Shown here: piece by piece, positions 37,027 through 50,500 of the stretch
Numbering within the stretch: the stretch's first letter is position 1
Layout: each line of letters starts with the position of its first letter
Assembly (NCBI GenBank): GCA_037389465.1
Contig: JAZARR010000123.1
Span: forward strand, 2,240,501 to 2,304,500
Direction: 5' to 3'
DNA from: Baylisascaris procyonis
Lineage: Eukaryota > Nematoda > Chromadorea > Rhabditida > Ascarididae
Length of the DNA: 64,000 bases
The notes under the pieces: model-generated
The model's database searches: none
What the model saw: the letters and a program-made list of their open reading frames with translations, nothing else
Told to the model about the DNA's origin: nothing
Made by a program: the position numbers and the translations under genes

Positions 37027-40000
37027 ATGGAGGAAGATCGAATGGGAATGAGTGTAACAGGTGATGTGGCGGAAATAATAAAAGATGAAAAAGGATTAAT
37101 TGGTGTATCGATCGGTGGTGGTGCACCTCTCTGCCCATGTCTTTATGTTGTACAGGTATTTGATAATTCACCAGCTGCAAAAGATGGACGCATAAAAGCG
37201 GGCGATGAAATATTTAGGTTTGTGAATGCATTAATTTTTTTTAATCGACGGAAATGGTTTCAAATGAATTTAATTTTAATTTTTTGATTGCTAACTTTGT
37301 CAAGGCTTAATGTTCTACTTTAACTTCTGCTTCTATTTCTAATTCTACAGTTCTATCCAATCTTATCTGCTATGTTCTATTATCCAAGATCCAAGGATTT
37401 AAAAAACTTGCCAAGAGGAAGTGGAACTGTCGTGTCGACCGTATTATGTAGGGATGTGATGTTAGTAGTGGGAAAATAGCCTCATAATTGGGTCGTTTCA
37501 ATGTTTTTCACTTATAAAAGTATACTGTAATACTGAATTATCGGTAACTGCGAAGATTATTAGGATGATCTAAAGGCTTATTTTTTATATTACAAGAAAA
37601 TATTATGTGTCGTCGATATTTCACCTTCGTTTTTTTTTACTTTTTTTTTACAGTGTAAACGGAGTACCAGTGAAAGGTGAAAGGAAATTGGCCGTCGCTG
37701 CAATGATTCAAAAAGCTGAGAGTGTAGTTCGTATTGGATTCAACGTACTACATGCTGATCCACAACAAGTTCGTTGAGATTATTTTTGTGCATCACTAGT
37801 TAGAAGGAGATAGAGAGAGAAAGAGAGAAAGAAAGAAAGAAAGAGAGAGAAAGAGAAAGAGAGAGAAAGGATAGTGCATGGAGCAATGAGGAAAAAAAAT
37901 GCTGCGAATATATATGAAATATGCAGGAACAATTTTATTCAATAATTTTTGTTATTTACCTGAATCAAGAGCTTTTAAATAAGTTCATCTAATTTGAATC
38001 GATGCGACGATTCAGAAGGAAATATTCTCAAGCGAACTAATCAGCATAGTAAGGATTTTCCAGCAAATAAAAAAAAACTTGCTTATTTTAAGAAAAAGAA
38101 AAAAGATTTTTCGAAAAAGTTTTTAAGTTTTGAAGAAAACTTAGAAAAATTTCATTGCTGAAGTTGAAATTTACTTAGTGATAATCGTAAACTTCCATAT
38201 TTATATTTTTGACTAAATGAAGTCTTTTTTCTTTGGGTATGGCTTTGATAAAAAAAAATTCTTTTAGGGTCATACTCTGGATATTGCCCTTAAAAAAGTA
38301 AAACATAGAGTGGTTGAATCGATGACCTCCGATACGGCGGATGCATTGGGATTATCGAGAGCGATTCTCTGCAATGATTTACTTGTGAAAAAATTGAATC
38401 GTCTTGAAAATAGTGGCAATCTCTATAAGAAACTTATACGTCATCTCACCGCATTGCTTAATTCTTATTATCGTGTTGCACGCTCACAAAAAGGTATATA
38501 TCATATTTCTTGAACATATATTACTCTTTATTTTCACTAGTTTGCACAAAATATATATTAATATTTAAAATAGTAAAGCATAGTTGACGTTTATTATAGG
38601 TATATTTTAGTATAGTTGAAGTTTGATATGGTATTTTGGTATATTTTATTGAGACAATAATGTTATAGTTCAAATGCTGATGACTGAAATTTATTTTGGA
38701 TTGAACTTAATATCTACAATGGAATTATTGTTTGCCTATAGTGATCTGAAAATGGAATATTTCTTAAAGAATTTGAGAAATTTAGAAAGTTGAAATCGTT
38801 TTCAGAATTTGGCGATTTATTTTGTGAAGTTGCGGCACGAGAGAGTTCCTCAGCGGCCAATAAAGCGTTTCTCACATTTGGTGAAGCACATCGGTCTATC
38901 GATAAGCAAATGTTGAAGTAAGTGTTCATGCATATAAAACAACTTGTATCTGAAAATTTATCTCTCAGTTGTGTTTTAAACTTTAGTGATAAGTGATAAT
39001 CAATTTTTATCGATAAGCGGAGACTATTTCCGTAAGTGAAATATGTCTCGTTCAGGTTCACTTGCGGACAAATCTTATGGCAGATGAAAGGGATCGGATC
39101 AATTCACTGAGAAGTCACCATTTTATGCTCATATGTAAATACTCCATCATAGCTAAACTGTTTTAATCATGAGATTTTTGTCTCTTGAGCATCTGAGTCA
39201 TTTATTAAAGCTATAGAGTTTTCATCTAAATACTATGAAACTTATTCACTGATTGAATATCATTAAATAGAGGATCAGCGAAATATGTTAGTAGCAAGTG
39301 AGCAATAAGCAGTAGCGAGGCGATTTCTGTACGAGGTACTATACAGGTAAATAAAAAAGGTATAAAAATAAAAAAATAAAATTGCTTCAGCATTAAACAA
39401 CCCAAAACCGATAGTACTTGCATTAAATGATTATTTATTTTCATATATCATAGTTGATTGAATATAAACCTTAAGTGGAATAGTTACTCTCAAAATTCGA
39501 AAAAAAGGAGTCAATATCAATTCCATAAATCACTTTATTGAATATGAAAGAATTCACTATACTATTGAATGAAATACAGAAATACAGTAAAATATTTTGC
39601 CCTGAGTTCTTATTACAGAATCACGTAAACTATATTCTGCAGAAATGAGTACGTTTCACCTAATTTTTTTAAATCTATATGCTTACTTAAATTATTTTTA
39701 GAAATTAATACTTCTTCTTACCTAATTTTCTTGTCTTAAATATTTCGAAGATGAAGGTTTCTACTTTTTTTGCAGATTAGTGCGAAGTTTGCATCCAATT
39801 GTGAGAGATTTGAATACTTTCGTCGAAAAAGCAATTCCCGATACGAAATTAACGCTGAAAAAATATTTGGATGTGAAATTTGAATATTTATCATTTTGTC
39901 TAAAATTGAAAGAGATGGATGACGAAGAGATGCAATCCGCATCGATGGATGAACCACTATATCGACTTGAAACAGGCAATTATGAATATCGGTTCGTGAT

Positions 40001-41862
40001 TTTGAAGTTGAAAATAATTATTTTCATTTGAAATCCGTTTTAAATTTAGTAGACATTTAATCATTAATCCAATTTGTATATTAGAACCTTTTTTTTCAGG
40101 CCATATCAATCGCGATCATTGTTTAACCATTAGGGATTTCATGAATGGGTAATAAATATTCTAATATTGTAATAAAATGTGCCCTTAGCTATGCTGTTTG
40201 CAAATTAATTTTACTTTATTATTATATATATGCATCAGTAATAATAATAAAATCTCTTAAAGTAAGGTTATGTAATTAAAAAAAGGATTGTCTCAATTTC
40301 CGTCACAATTTTCTTCGAAAAATTTTCAAATCTAACTTCATATTATTTCATTTATCTAAGCTAAAAAAAATCTGAAGAAATTTGCATGTCGATAATAGAA
40401 GCGGTCATTATTCAAATGCATATTATCAAAAATTATAAATTCAGACTTATGCTGAGGTGTCGACATGAAAGCAGAGAGAAATTCATAAGGCTGAGGGACG
40501 ATGTGATGGTTAAATTGGAATTGCTCGATCAAAAGCATGGTACGTTGTTACACTGATTTGAGCCCGCGTGTTCCAGATATTTGTGGCCAGCTTATATTGG
40601 CCACATAAATATCCCATATAAAGCAGAAGGCTGGTGGGTTGAAGATTTTTGAGGCAAAGAAATGAGACAAAATTTTAACCATAGTCATAGCACTTTTTCG
40701 TAAATTGCTAAAAGTTTTGGTTCTTTTAGGTTACCAATTCTGTGTATCATGAAGTAAACTCCCTTGGACTGAAATCACTAGGAATCAACTATATATTTCT
40801 ATCATAAATTATGAATGAAGGGATTTAAAAAAAGATTAAAGATTAAAAGAAAAAAATAAAGTTGAAAAGTAATTAAACCCTATTTTACGTGAAATTATTT
40901 TTGTGATTTTCAATAGTTTTCTATCCGATAATGCGAATGAATAGAAATAAAATTTGTAAAATCTCTCTGCGATATTCATTTGGCTTTAAATGTTCAATTT
41001 TCATTCGGCAATCATATCGTCGCTACGATCTTCTTAGATATGGCTAGGTAAATGAATTTTTAGTCCAACATATTGCAATGCAATTACTCAATTTTTTAAA
41101 AGAATTGAATTTTAAGTGCAAGATATTGCAATGCAATTATCAAATTTTGTAAAAGCAATGATGGATTCACATATCGTATGTAAAGAAATACTCGAAACAA
41201 CAAACGGCCTCTTTCCAGTTGAAGTGGATTTAGCTCAGGTTAGTGCTTCCATTGACTATCTCTTCCAGTCATTGAAATAAACCCCACTTTCTATTTCATT
41301 TTTATATTTAGATTGAAGTTTTTTATTTGAAAAGAGAGAATAAATTTCTGAACGCATTAAATCGCTTCGAATAAAAAACGACTTACTATTGATAAGAATA
41401 AAGCGAATAAAAAATATGGAAAAAAATTTTAAAAAATCTCAACGCATTTCCAATAATTTAATGGGTCATTGATTTTTTTTTGATCGAACTAAATTTTTCA
41501 TTATCTGTAGTAATCGTAACTTAATTTTTACATGTCCTATAAAACTCGTGAACAGATCGCATAATGAAAAAAAAGTTTAAAAAACTTTTTTCGTAAAAAA
41601 CTTACAGATTTAATCACGCAATATCGCATTCCGATAATTTGATAGTTTAATACTGATTTCTGAAAATCTTACAAATTTTTGTTGTTGTTTAATTTTTTAT
41701 TTTTTATTTTTTTTTTTGCAGATCGCTCATAAATATAATACATCGGGTCGGCTATCAGAAGACGAGGATATTGTTGAAGCCGCCGATGAAGCTAGAAATA
41801 ATAACTCGAACGGAAATATTCAGAATGAAGAGAAAGAAGAAAAATTGGTCGATCTTTCATGA
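37027..41862 (+). CDS. PICK1: PICK1: PDZ plus BAR (arfaptin-homology) domain protein
   Basis: Peripheral membrane scaffold that binds C-terminal tails of receptors, transporters and PKC through its PDZ domain and binds curved membranes through its BAR domain. Eight exons: 37027-37217, 37654-37768, 38268-38493, 38806-38917, 39776-39991, 40445-40539, 41117-41238, 41722-41862, giving 405 residues (human 415). The PDZ domain is about residues 15-103, with LIGVSIGGG as carboxylate loop and CPCLYVVQVFDNSPAAKDG. The BAR domain starts near residue 120 with VKHRVVESMTSDTADALGL, then AIPDTKLTLKKYLDVKFEY, including the basic KKYLDVK patch known to bind lipid, then KEMDDEE and NYEYRLMLRCR. The acidic C-terminus (EDEDIVEAADEA, NEEKEEK) is also typical. 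The chosen ATG immediately follows an AATTCAG acceptor; human PICK1 has about ten more N-terminal residues, so an upstream exon is possible. Identification is near certain. Confidence 0.96.
37807..37870 (+). repeat. GA-rich purine tract in PICK1 intron 2
   Basis: GAGA and GAAA units, starting about 40 bases after the GTTCGT donor of exon 2. Could act as a splicing enhancer-like tract; that role is inference. Confidence 0.85.
41064..41116 (+). pseudogene. Duplicated, broken copy of the start of PICK1 exon 7
   Basis: Bases 41051-41102 are a tandem near-copy of 41103-41155, which contains the acceptor and first codons of PICK1 exon 7. After its own TTTTTAG the first copy encodes VQHIAMQLLNFLKEL in the phase used by exon 6, against VQDIAMQLSNFVKAMM in the real exon. 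Reading on from copy 1 leaves the gene's frame and meets a TAA shortly afterwards, so using this acceptor would truncate the BAR domain. Confidence 0.6.
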
Positions 41863-41901
41863 TACAATTCGTTTCTTCACAAATTATTTGTTATAAAATT
41901 A

Positions 41902-41907
41902 AATAAA
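41902..41907 (+). promoter_or_regulatory. Candidate poly(A) signal for PICK1
   Basis: AATAAA lies 40 bases after the PICK1 stop codon, a typical spacing for a compact nematode 3' UTR. Confidence 0.5.
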
Positions 41908-44493
41908 TAATTATTTTGACTTAATTTTTAGTGTTGAAAATATATAAGAAAGTAAGAGGTCGGTGGCTAAGAATAGAAAGAGATATAAATATGATAACGC
42001 TGTTACGGCTGTTAACTTCAAGTCCATCATTTAATATCGTCACTTTATTCTATTACATTCAACAATTTAGTGGTGCTGCATGGATTTCTTTCTCCATAAT
42101 GATATCGCAAACGATGCAAAAGTCCTATGCAAGTAATTGCTGCTGTTTATTTAACTCTGACAGTTTTCCACTTAGCATCAGATATAATTATAAAAGCACA
42201 AGCTATATAACTTTCCTTCTCTAACAAGAACACATAAAGACGTAACGCATTACGCGAGTGGAGTGGCGTATATTATTGCAAGTAATATAGGTCATAAAGA
42301 AAGTATAGATGATAGAGATCGCAAAGGCATTATAGATCGCATAGATTACATTACACATTATTGCACAAATGACATCAAAAGAAGTAGATCGAATCGTTAA
42401 ACACCAAAAATATTATCTAATAATCGAAACTCTAGGCAAATACAAAGAAAACCCTCCAAGGCCTTCACATGCATAAAAAAAAACTACGAAAATCGAGAAG
42501 TCAACAGTGTCAGTCTTCGTTCGCTCGCGATACGATTACGTTTCATAGCGAGTTCAATGGCTTATTTTGTCGTTGTGCCCTGTAAAATTCTGAACTTCGC
42601 TAATATTGAAAGGGATTTTTTAAATACTGTTTTAGCAGTTGTAACAGAAGGACCGTAGTACTTCTCGCTAGTGTTTCCCCCACTATGTCACTTTTGAATC
42701 CGTTACGGTATGGATGAAGTTCTTCTAGATTTCTGGCCTGTTGCGTGCTACTTACTTTGTGGTAAGGCGTCGAGGAAAAACTCTAACAATAACTACTCAC
42801 CATATATTGAATGCGATGTTGGGTTACTGATAAATTCTTATTACATGGATTTGCACTTATTATGCGTTGAATTCCTTCCTTACGTCGTATCAATTTTCAA
42901 AATTAAATATTCATGACGTGTTGTTATGATATTATGACAGTGCCATGCATGTGCGTATATTTGTATCTGTCTGTCTGGTAATTCCATGTCGGGAACCGTT
43001 GACGCTAAGCTTAAGGAATTTGATGAATAAATGAGATTTATAGATGTTTTAATATGCCAAGAAGTTTGAACGCATTCCTGACCAGGATTTCATTCTACAC
43101 CGATTGAACCATTAAAAAAAAGTATAAAATTTTTGCCTAGTCGGAAGAAAAACAGTCGTGGCGCACTTATCTGTATGAGAGAAGTTCAAGTTAGTGCTTA
43201 AACAGACGCGAAACAAAGATATAAAACAGCAAAATAACTACTTAACACGAGGCCACCGAAAATGAACCACGAGTTCTCTTTTTATGCGACGGAAGCTCTG
43301 GATTCTTCTTTTGCCTCACAAATCCGCTGATTCCCCTACTCTCATAGGCCAAAAGGTCATGGATTCCTCGTTCGTGGCCTGGCCACGGGCTTCGCTATTC
43401 CTCTCCCGTTTGCTTTATTTAATAGTAGAATGCTCAACGTGAATGCAGCAAGATGTGAATATGCAGAAATAGCATCGCGCTTGCAAACAGCAAAATGGAT
43501 GCTATTCACAACTAAAATCTCGGTGGAAGCGACATGTTTATAACAAAATTAGAATTCATTCACCTATGCATAAAATAACATTGGAAAAAAGACTCTTTAT
43601 TCAAAATTTTCTAAAAAAATTTCAATTGTAAAAATCTATGAAAATCCTCTCAAATCTGCATAATTTTTTTTTAGCAGGCTATATTCATTTACAATAATTT
43701 GGCGTCCATCTTAGTGCTCAGTGCTTTATGTTTCCTGTAGAAGTGGTTGGTTTGCTCGTTCCTATCATTTTTTGGGGGTTGTTCTCATCGATCAAACAGT
43801 GGAATTTTATTTCGTTTATTTATTTATTTACGAAGTAGAAGAAGGACGTGAAATTTGTAATATAGATAATTCATAAATGCGAAGAAATGCAAATTGAAGT
43901 TCATGAGATTGCTATTAAATATCAACGATGCATCATCTATGTGTAGTTTTATCTCCCATCGTACATATTAAATATCGGCAGTTTTAGTGTAGAAATTATT
44001 ATTTCCTCAAGATTAGAAGCAGTAGAAATGAGATGATCTAAGCAGATAATCCCAATTTATCTTACTAGGTTTGGCTAGAACGACAATAATTGTTATACAC
44101 TTGATGAAATAATAATAAAAAAAATAAAGAACTCGATTTATATCAAGTACAATACTTATTTATTCACTTAATTTATTTATTTAAATATTCAAGTGAATAA
44201 TTTCATTAAGCATTAAATAATCATTTCAAACAAAAAAGTGCTAACGTTGATTCAATGGCTATTCGGCCGTTTTTATAGAAAATACATAGTATATAGAAGC
44301 TAAATGTATAGTCCTAAATAATAGTCTCTTTGTTTCTTGATAATTTTTCAAAGGTTTGCAAGCGCATCTCTTTACCCTCTAGTAATTACCGAATAGCTAT
44401 TAGGTAAATGAGGTGTATTTATAGGTGAAATATTCCTCTTTATTAGTAATCGTCTTAATAAAGGTATTTCATTGGGTCATAGACTGTATTTGG

Positions 44494-44504
44494 CTTTATT
44501 GCAG
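44494..44504 (+). promoter_or_regulatory. Putative spliced-leader acceptor of presenilin
   Basis: CTTTATTGCAG ends two bases before the presenilin ATG, with no supported exon upstream. This fits trans-splicing. Confidence 0.55.
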
Positions 44505-44506
44505 CA

Positions 44507-47500
44507 ATGTCGAAGAATACCAATGAAGAGGCGTTAAATGATGATGAGTTAATTGCATTGGCTATGGACTATTGGACGAAACAACTTAGCCAGGTATTTT
44601 TATGCTAATTTAATTATTCACTGCCTTATTACTCGATTAACTTAGATCAACGGTGAAATAGGATTGAAAAATAAGCTTTCAGACACCAGCATTTAACGAT
44701 CGCTCATTTCCAATATACTAGACAACTGCTCACCCATATTATGAGAGAAATATGCAAAACAATGGTAATTAGCAGATATATGCAAATGTGCAACAATATT
44801 CAAATAATATTTCGAAAAAAAAGCAAATAAAACTTATAGAGTTGAGCTATGAGACGCATCCTCATGCATTATAACGATATATTCACTAATAATGTCTGAG
44901 TATTTTTTATAAAGCCTTAACTTCATTGCGTCGACATTTGTGGCAATTGTTTGACTATTAAATCAATGGAGGCCAAATTGTGCGTATTTCTCTAGATTTT
45001 GTTCGGCGCCTTCTAGTTACAGGTTAAAAAACGCTAAAGCCATCATATTTCATGAATATTGTAAGGAAGAATTTTTCGAAGATTTTTTTATATAAAAAAT
45101 TCTCGGCACTAACTTTAAAATATTCTAAAATTTTTACCTCTAGTATGCTCGAGAATTTTTATGACAACTTGTTTGTAAGATGGAACGATAAAAATCTCTC
45201 TAGCTTCTTAGCCTCACTCTCATCTTTCGCAAACAATAATCCCGTTTATGGGGTAAGTAAAATGGCGTGAAACAATTAGTACAGTTGGCAATTGCTCAGG
45301 TGAAACGTCTATTACTTCCGGTTTCATTGAATATGGCATTGACGTTAACAGTTTGGATCGGTGTATATGGTGCTAAAACCGATACAAATTCGGTTTTCTA
45401 CTATATGTTGGATTCCAGTCATAATCGAACAACCGGTAGTGATATATTGGACGGAATGGTATGTCAAACTGAATTTCGGATCGTACTATCTAACCGGATG
45501 CTGTTTTTTTATTAACCAAACGCTGGAGTTCTAAGACAGAAAAGAAGCAAGAATATAAGGCCGCCGTCTCAGGATATGGATTTAAAAAATGAAACAATAA
45601 CCGCAGTATGTAGCAAAAAGGCATCACTCACATGAGGGCAAAAGCACAGCATCTTTTCTTGTTGGTTGCGATCCACAAGCTATAGTATTCTAATTCCAAA
45701 ATTTCTGAAATAGTTTTATTCAGGTTCTATGGGCATGTAGCCAATGTCCAGTAATAAAGTATGGCTATTTTAATTCGTTATGTTTGAGCTTAATGTTATT
45801 TGGCAATGCAGCAGTTCACACCTCGAACCTATGTGGCAATGCGACTATTGTATAGGTCGTCTAATGCAGATTACCCGATTATCTAGGATAGGCTATCAGT
45901 ACCTTTATTTTTTTCGGTAAAAAATTTCAATACGTAAAAAACTTGGAAGAGATGCAAGGAGGTGCTCTATACAACAAATTTGGTGTCTACTAATTTGAAA
46001 AATAGCTCCAAACGCATCAGCTCCGAGGGTGTTCCTAAAATAAAATTGCCAATCGGCTCCGCCGACCGACACTTTTACAAACTGAACCCACGAAAAGCAG
46101 ACCACTAGCTACTGTTGCATTAAAACATAACTTAAAAGGATATGAAAATTTCAGTAGCGTTCTTATATGTTATTGCTGCTTGAGCTTGTAGACGAATGCA
46201 CTTAACAGCCTACTTCCGGTTTTTCGGTTCCACCTGTCTATCTCTTATTCCACCTATCTCAGTTATGTAAATTGCAGGTGAATGGAGTAGGGTGTGTATT
46301 TATGTTAGCGGCGATTAGCTTTGCATTGCTTACAATGGCACTATACGATTATAAACGTCTCGTTCAAGTTTGGCTTTACTTCTCATGTGTTCTCATCGTT
46401 TTCGGTGTTTTCGCTTCATTCCTAATGTATGGATTTAATAATTTTACTTTCTTCGTGAAGGGATTTTATTTTATGATATCTTTTGAGTTATGAAGCAAAA
46501 GAATTGCTGTTCAATGAGAATATATCGCATCATCTTGAGTGATTAACCTCCTCAATGCCCACTCCTCTTAACCTCAATTTGAACCCTTTTGATGCCTCAA
46601 AATTCTAGGATAAAATAACCTTCTTAATAAAGTCATCCGCTTCTGCTATGAAATTAAAAATATTTTCACTCTGAAGGATCATTTCCTGTTGCTGTATTTG
46701 ATAGTTCATTGAGTAAAAAAGAAATCCTTATCTGAATCGAGTCATCCTCAATAAAACCCCTTAAAAGTTTTGGAAAATTTATCACTCTATGGGCCTTATT
46801 CAAGGCATTACGGTAGTTCGAAAGGTCGAAAAAACCACTCATAGGTAAAGCTCATTGTCTTGTTGGGTAAGCGTCAACAGGTTATTTCTGGGGCAGCAAC
46901 CATAAATTTACTTCGAAATGAGAATATATCGAATAGACTGAACATTGAGCTAGGAATTACCGCCTTAATTATGGGACAATCTTATTCATCAACGAGTTTC
47001 CATGCAGCATATTGCATGGTTTGACTGATATGACTCATAGTCGCATCTGAGTAAAAAGTTAACTTGAGACCTTGAAATAGCGCAATAATTGTATTAAAAT
47101 TGCACAGATTCGATAACGTTAGCAACCTGATAACGTATAAAAACGTCTGAACGGTATTAGACAGAATAGAGAAAGGAATGTTATGTCCAGATCATGTAAG
47201 ACAAGTCAACAAATGTAGAGAATTCAAAAGTGCTACAGAATAACTTTCTACTTACACATAAATTTATTAAAAAGAGACGAAAAATCACTTCCCTTACTTG
47301 TTGACTTCATGAGAGTGATTTATTTTCTCAACTGCGGATTCCCTTTTTACAGAAGGAGAGGGCGGAATTCTCTACATCTTCGATTTTCCTGTTATAGATC
47401 ACCATATGAACCTTTGAAATTACTTACGGGTAGTGTTCAAATATCTTAATGATCAAGGCTCCATATTGGAAACGATGCTGAAAATACTATAGTAGATTCG

Positions 47501-50500
47501 AACAATTGAATAGAGACTATATGAGAATATCGATACTTTTAGTGATGCATTCAAAGCATTCGGATATAAAGAAGCACCAATTATACCTACGCTTACGTTG
47601 ATAATTCTATATGGAAGCTTAGGTATATTAGCATTTTTCATAAGAACAGCGCCACTTCTTCTACATCAAATTTATGTAATTTGCAATTGCTCACTTGTAT
47701 CGGTTTTCTATCTACGTATGTTTCCTGCACATACTGCATGGTTCGTCCTCTTTTGTGTTATCATTTGGGGTAAGTTCTCTTTCATTTATTCGTTTCTTTT
47801 CTTAATATTTAGATCGTTCCTTTTCTTTGCTTCAAAAAATATTCCCTTCTTTGTTTTTTTTTTATCCTTCAGGAATTTATCTATTCTCTCCTTCCCATTT
47901 GTAATATCATGCAACTATTCCAACAGGCAATATTCTAGCTAACAATGCTGCGAGTGTGTTAGAAGCCGTTTAAGCCTCACTACGTCGATTCTGTTATTTG
48001 AAAGAATGTCAGTCTATGAACAGAGAGAGTCTATTGTGAATTGGGTACTACTTCCCCGTCTATCCATATTCTCAATCAAAGCATTCTTGTCTATTGATTT
48101 AGACACCTATCCTTCATTAAGGGAACTTAAATTATTGATATTGATCGTTTCTTTCATTGGCATTCAAAGTTCACTGATGATTTCTATATGAGCATAGAGG
48201 ATTCCACTACTACCTGAATATTTCTTCCATATATTCCCCTCATTTTTTACATTTACCTTTGTTTTCATCTTGCTTTCATCATCTAAAGTATAAAGTTTTG
48301 TTAGTCAGTTACTCTCATCCTTTGTTTTGTAAAGCAAAGCATGCATACCATATGACGCTAGCATTGTGGCGGCGAAGTTTGCAACTTTAGCATGCGAGGG
48401 TGTTTGCATCACTATATATTTGCGTTATGGTGCATTTCCGCCACGAAACGCTTTCATCCATCCAGAAACATTTGCGCCAAGAGACAGATGTGTGCAGGTG
48501 CCAGTCTGTGCTCATATAATGCATCTTGATATATGTGCATGTAGTATTAAAATACACAGTGAATCTATAAGGCGCTTCAGTTCTAGATATCTGCAACAGA
48601 AAACATTTTCATCAGCGATACCTATACCGATGGAACTTGAATAAGTGAGGATTTTGGCTGCTAAATATTTACGCTGTGGTGTAAGAGTAGATGCCAAATA
48701 CAGAATAACAGCGTTACTCTAATATTTACAATTACAATGAGATTTTCGACTTTAAACTTTCGGTTCTATCAGTGATATAAATATTCAGCTTGCAACTTGT
48801 CATACCTCTTACATACTTCGACAAGCAACCGTCGAATATTCTTCTCTTTTCTCGTATGCGCATTTATTTTGCACAACGGTAGTGGTTCTCCTCTATCTTT
48901 CTATGATTGAGCGATTCACTTATATATTACCAAAGCGAGCAATCGTTTTTCACTTAATTTTACTAAACTTGCTCTATTATAAGCAAATCGGAATTTAATT
49001 AATTGCCCGCTCCACCTAAATATTCAGCAGCTACGTTACCCGTCAGGTAATGAAATTAATTATTCGCTATTTCTAGATGCATTTGCGGTACTTGCGCCAA
49101 TTGGTCCATTGAGAAGAATCAATGAAAAAGCACACGAATATAGTGCCCAGGTATATGCATCTTTATTCACGCATTAAACAATACTATCTAGTAAAGATAT
49201 CTCTCTAAAGGAAGCTACTTACTTGCATTTTCTTGAATACTATGAAGATGATGCAAAAACAATTGAAGATCCGTTAATATTTGTTAAATTTTCGACAAAT
49301 TTGAACTTTAAAGCTGAATACAGCCACATATCAACAGTGGTTATTCGTTTCAGGTGCTAAGATTTTTGATGTTTACTGCTGAGGATCCTCAATTCGCTAT
49401 TGAAAATACACAATTTGCTATACGAAGATCGCATTTGGATGCTAAAGAATCGATCGAGTCAATTGAACGACGATGTACCATAAAGGATTACGAATCGGAT
49501 AATGAATCGAAGAAATCAGATACTCAAACCGCTGAGAGTTCTACCGTATGTTTGTGATACTTAAGTTTTCATTTGGAGTTACATTATATATAGGAGTGCT
49601 CCAATTTGGATGTATCTGGGTGTATTATACATTCCTGGCCATTGCGATTGCATCTCTTTGGCTGTAACTTTCAAACTGCTTAAGTCATGATATCAAGGGA
49701 TGAGTTGCTTCTCACACCTCATGTTTAGCATCAAGTTGTGGATTTCTCCCATCATTGTTTCTGAGGTGATGTGAGATTTTCGCATAGTCTTTACTATGAT
49801 TTTTAATTGTTCCGCTCATTTCCTCTTCAATTGCCTCTTCTATTCAATTGAGACAACTGTTGTTTAGGTAATATCGCGCATGAAAATGTTGGAAACGATG
49901 AGGTAGGGAGGTGAACGGCTTATTCTTCTATCGATATAACTTTTCATAGAACATTGCCCCTGATTTTTTTTTCGTAGAAGACATCCCAGGATTCTATGCA
50001 TTGCGTCCTGCAAACAGAATCCTACCGATATTTGTTGGTTTCTTTGATTTCTGTAGTTGATATTTGTTGATTTCTGCCCTCGATTCAAACACTTCTATAG
50101 TCGAGAAATCAAATGGAAATTTAAACCTCCAACATTCCTTGATTCCGAGGGATCCAAAGAATCCGCGATTTAGACACCAGCGATCGTGCATTATGTAACG
50201 ATTAAATGTTTTAAAATTTTGAGCCTCACTCACGAGATTCAAATTCCTTCGGTTTTTGTTAGTAAGAAAAGACTTCCGGAGAGGCGAATCGAGGGCTAAT
50301 AAAGGTTACGAAATGCATCACGGCGAAGGAGGAAGATAGAGAATTTGCACGATATCGCAAAATTCCGCTTCCCACTATAGTTGTTCCGCATCTTATACCT
50401 TTCTTAGGATCCGAATCGCTTACCAAAGGTTGTAATTCACAAAGAAAGGCCGAATAAATCCATGCATCTTAGTTCAGATTCCAAAATTTGAAATGTCTAG

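Larger units (their letters stand above)
41863..44506. other. Spacer between PICK1 and presenilin
   Basis: About 2.6 kb holding the PICK1 poly(A) candidate and presumably the presenilin promoter. No conserved ORF, tRNA or clear repeat is visible. Confidence 0.5.
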
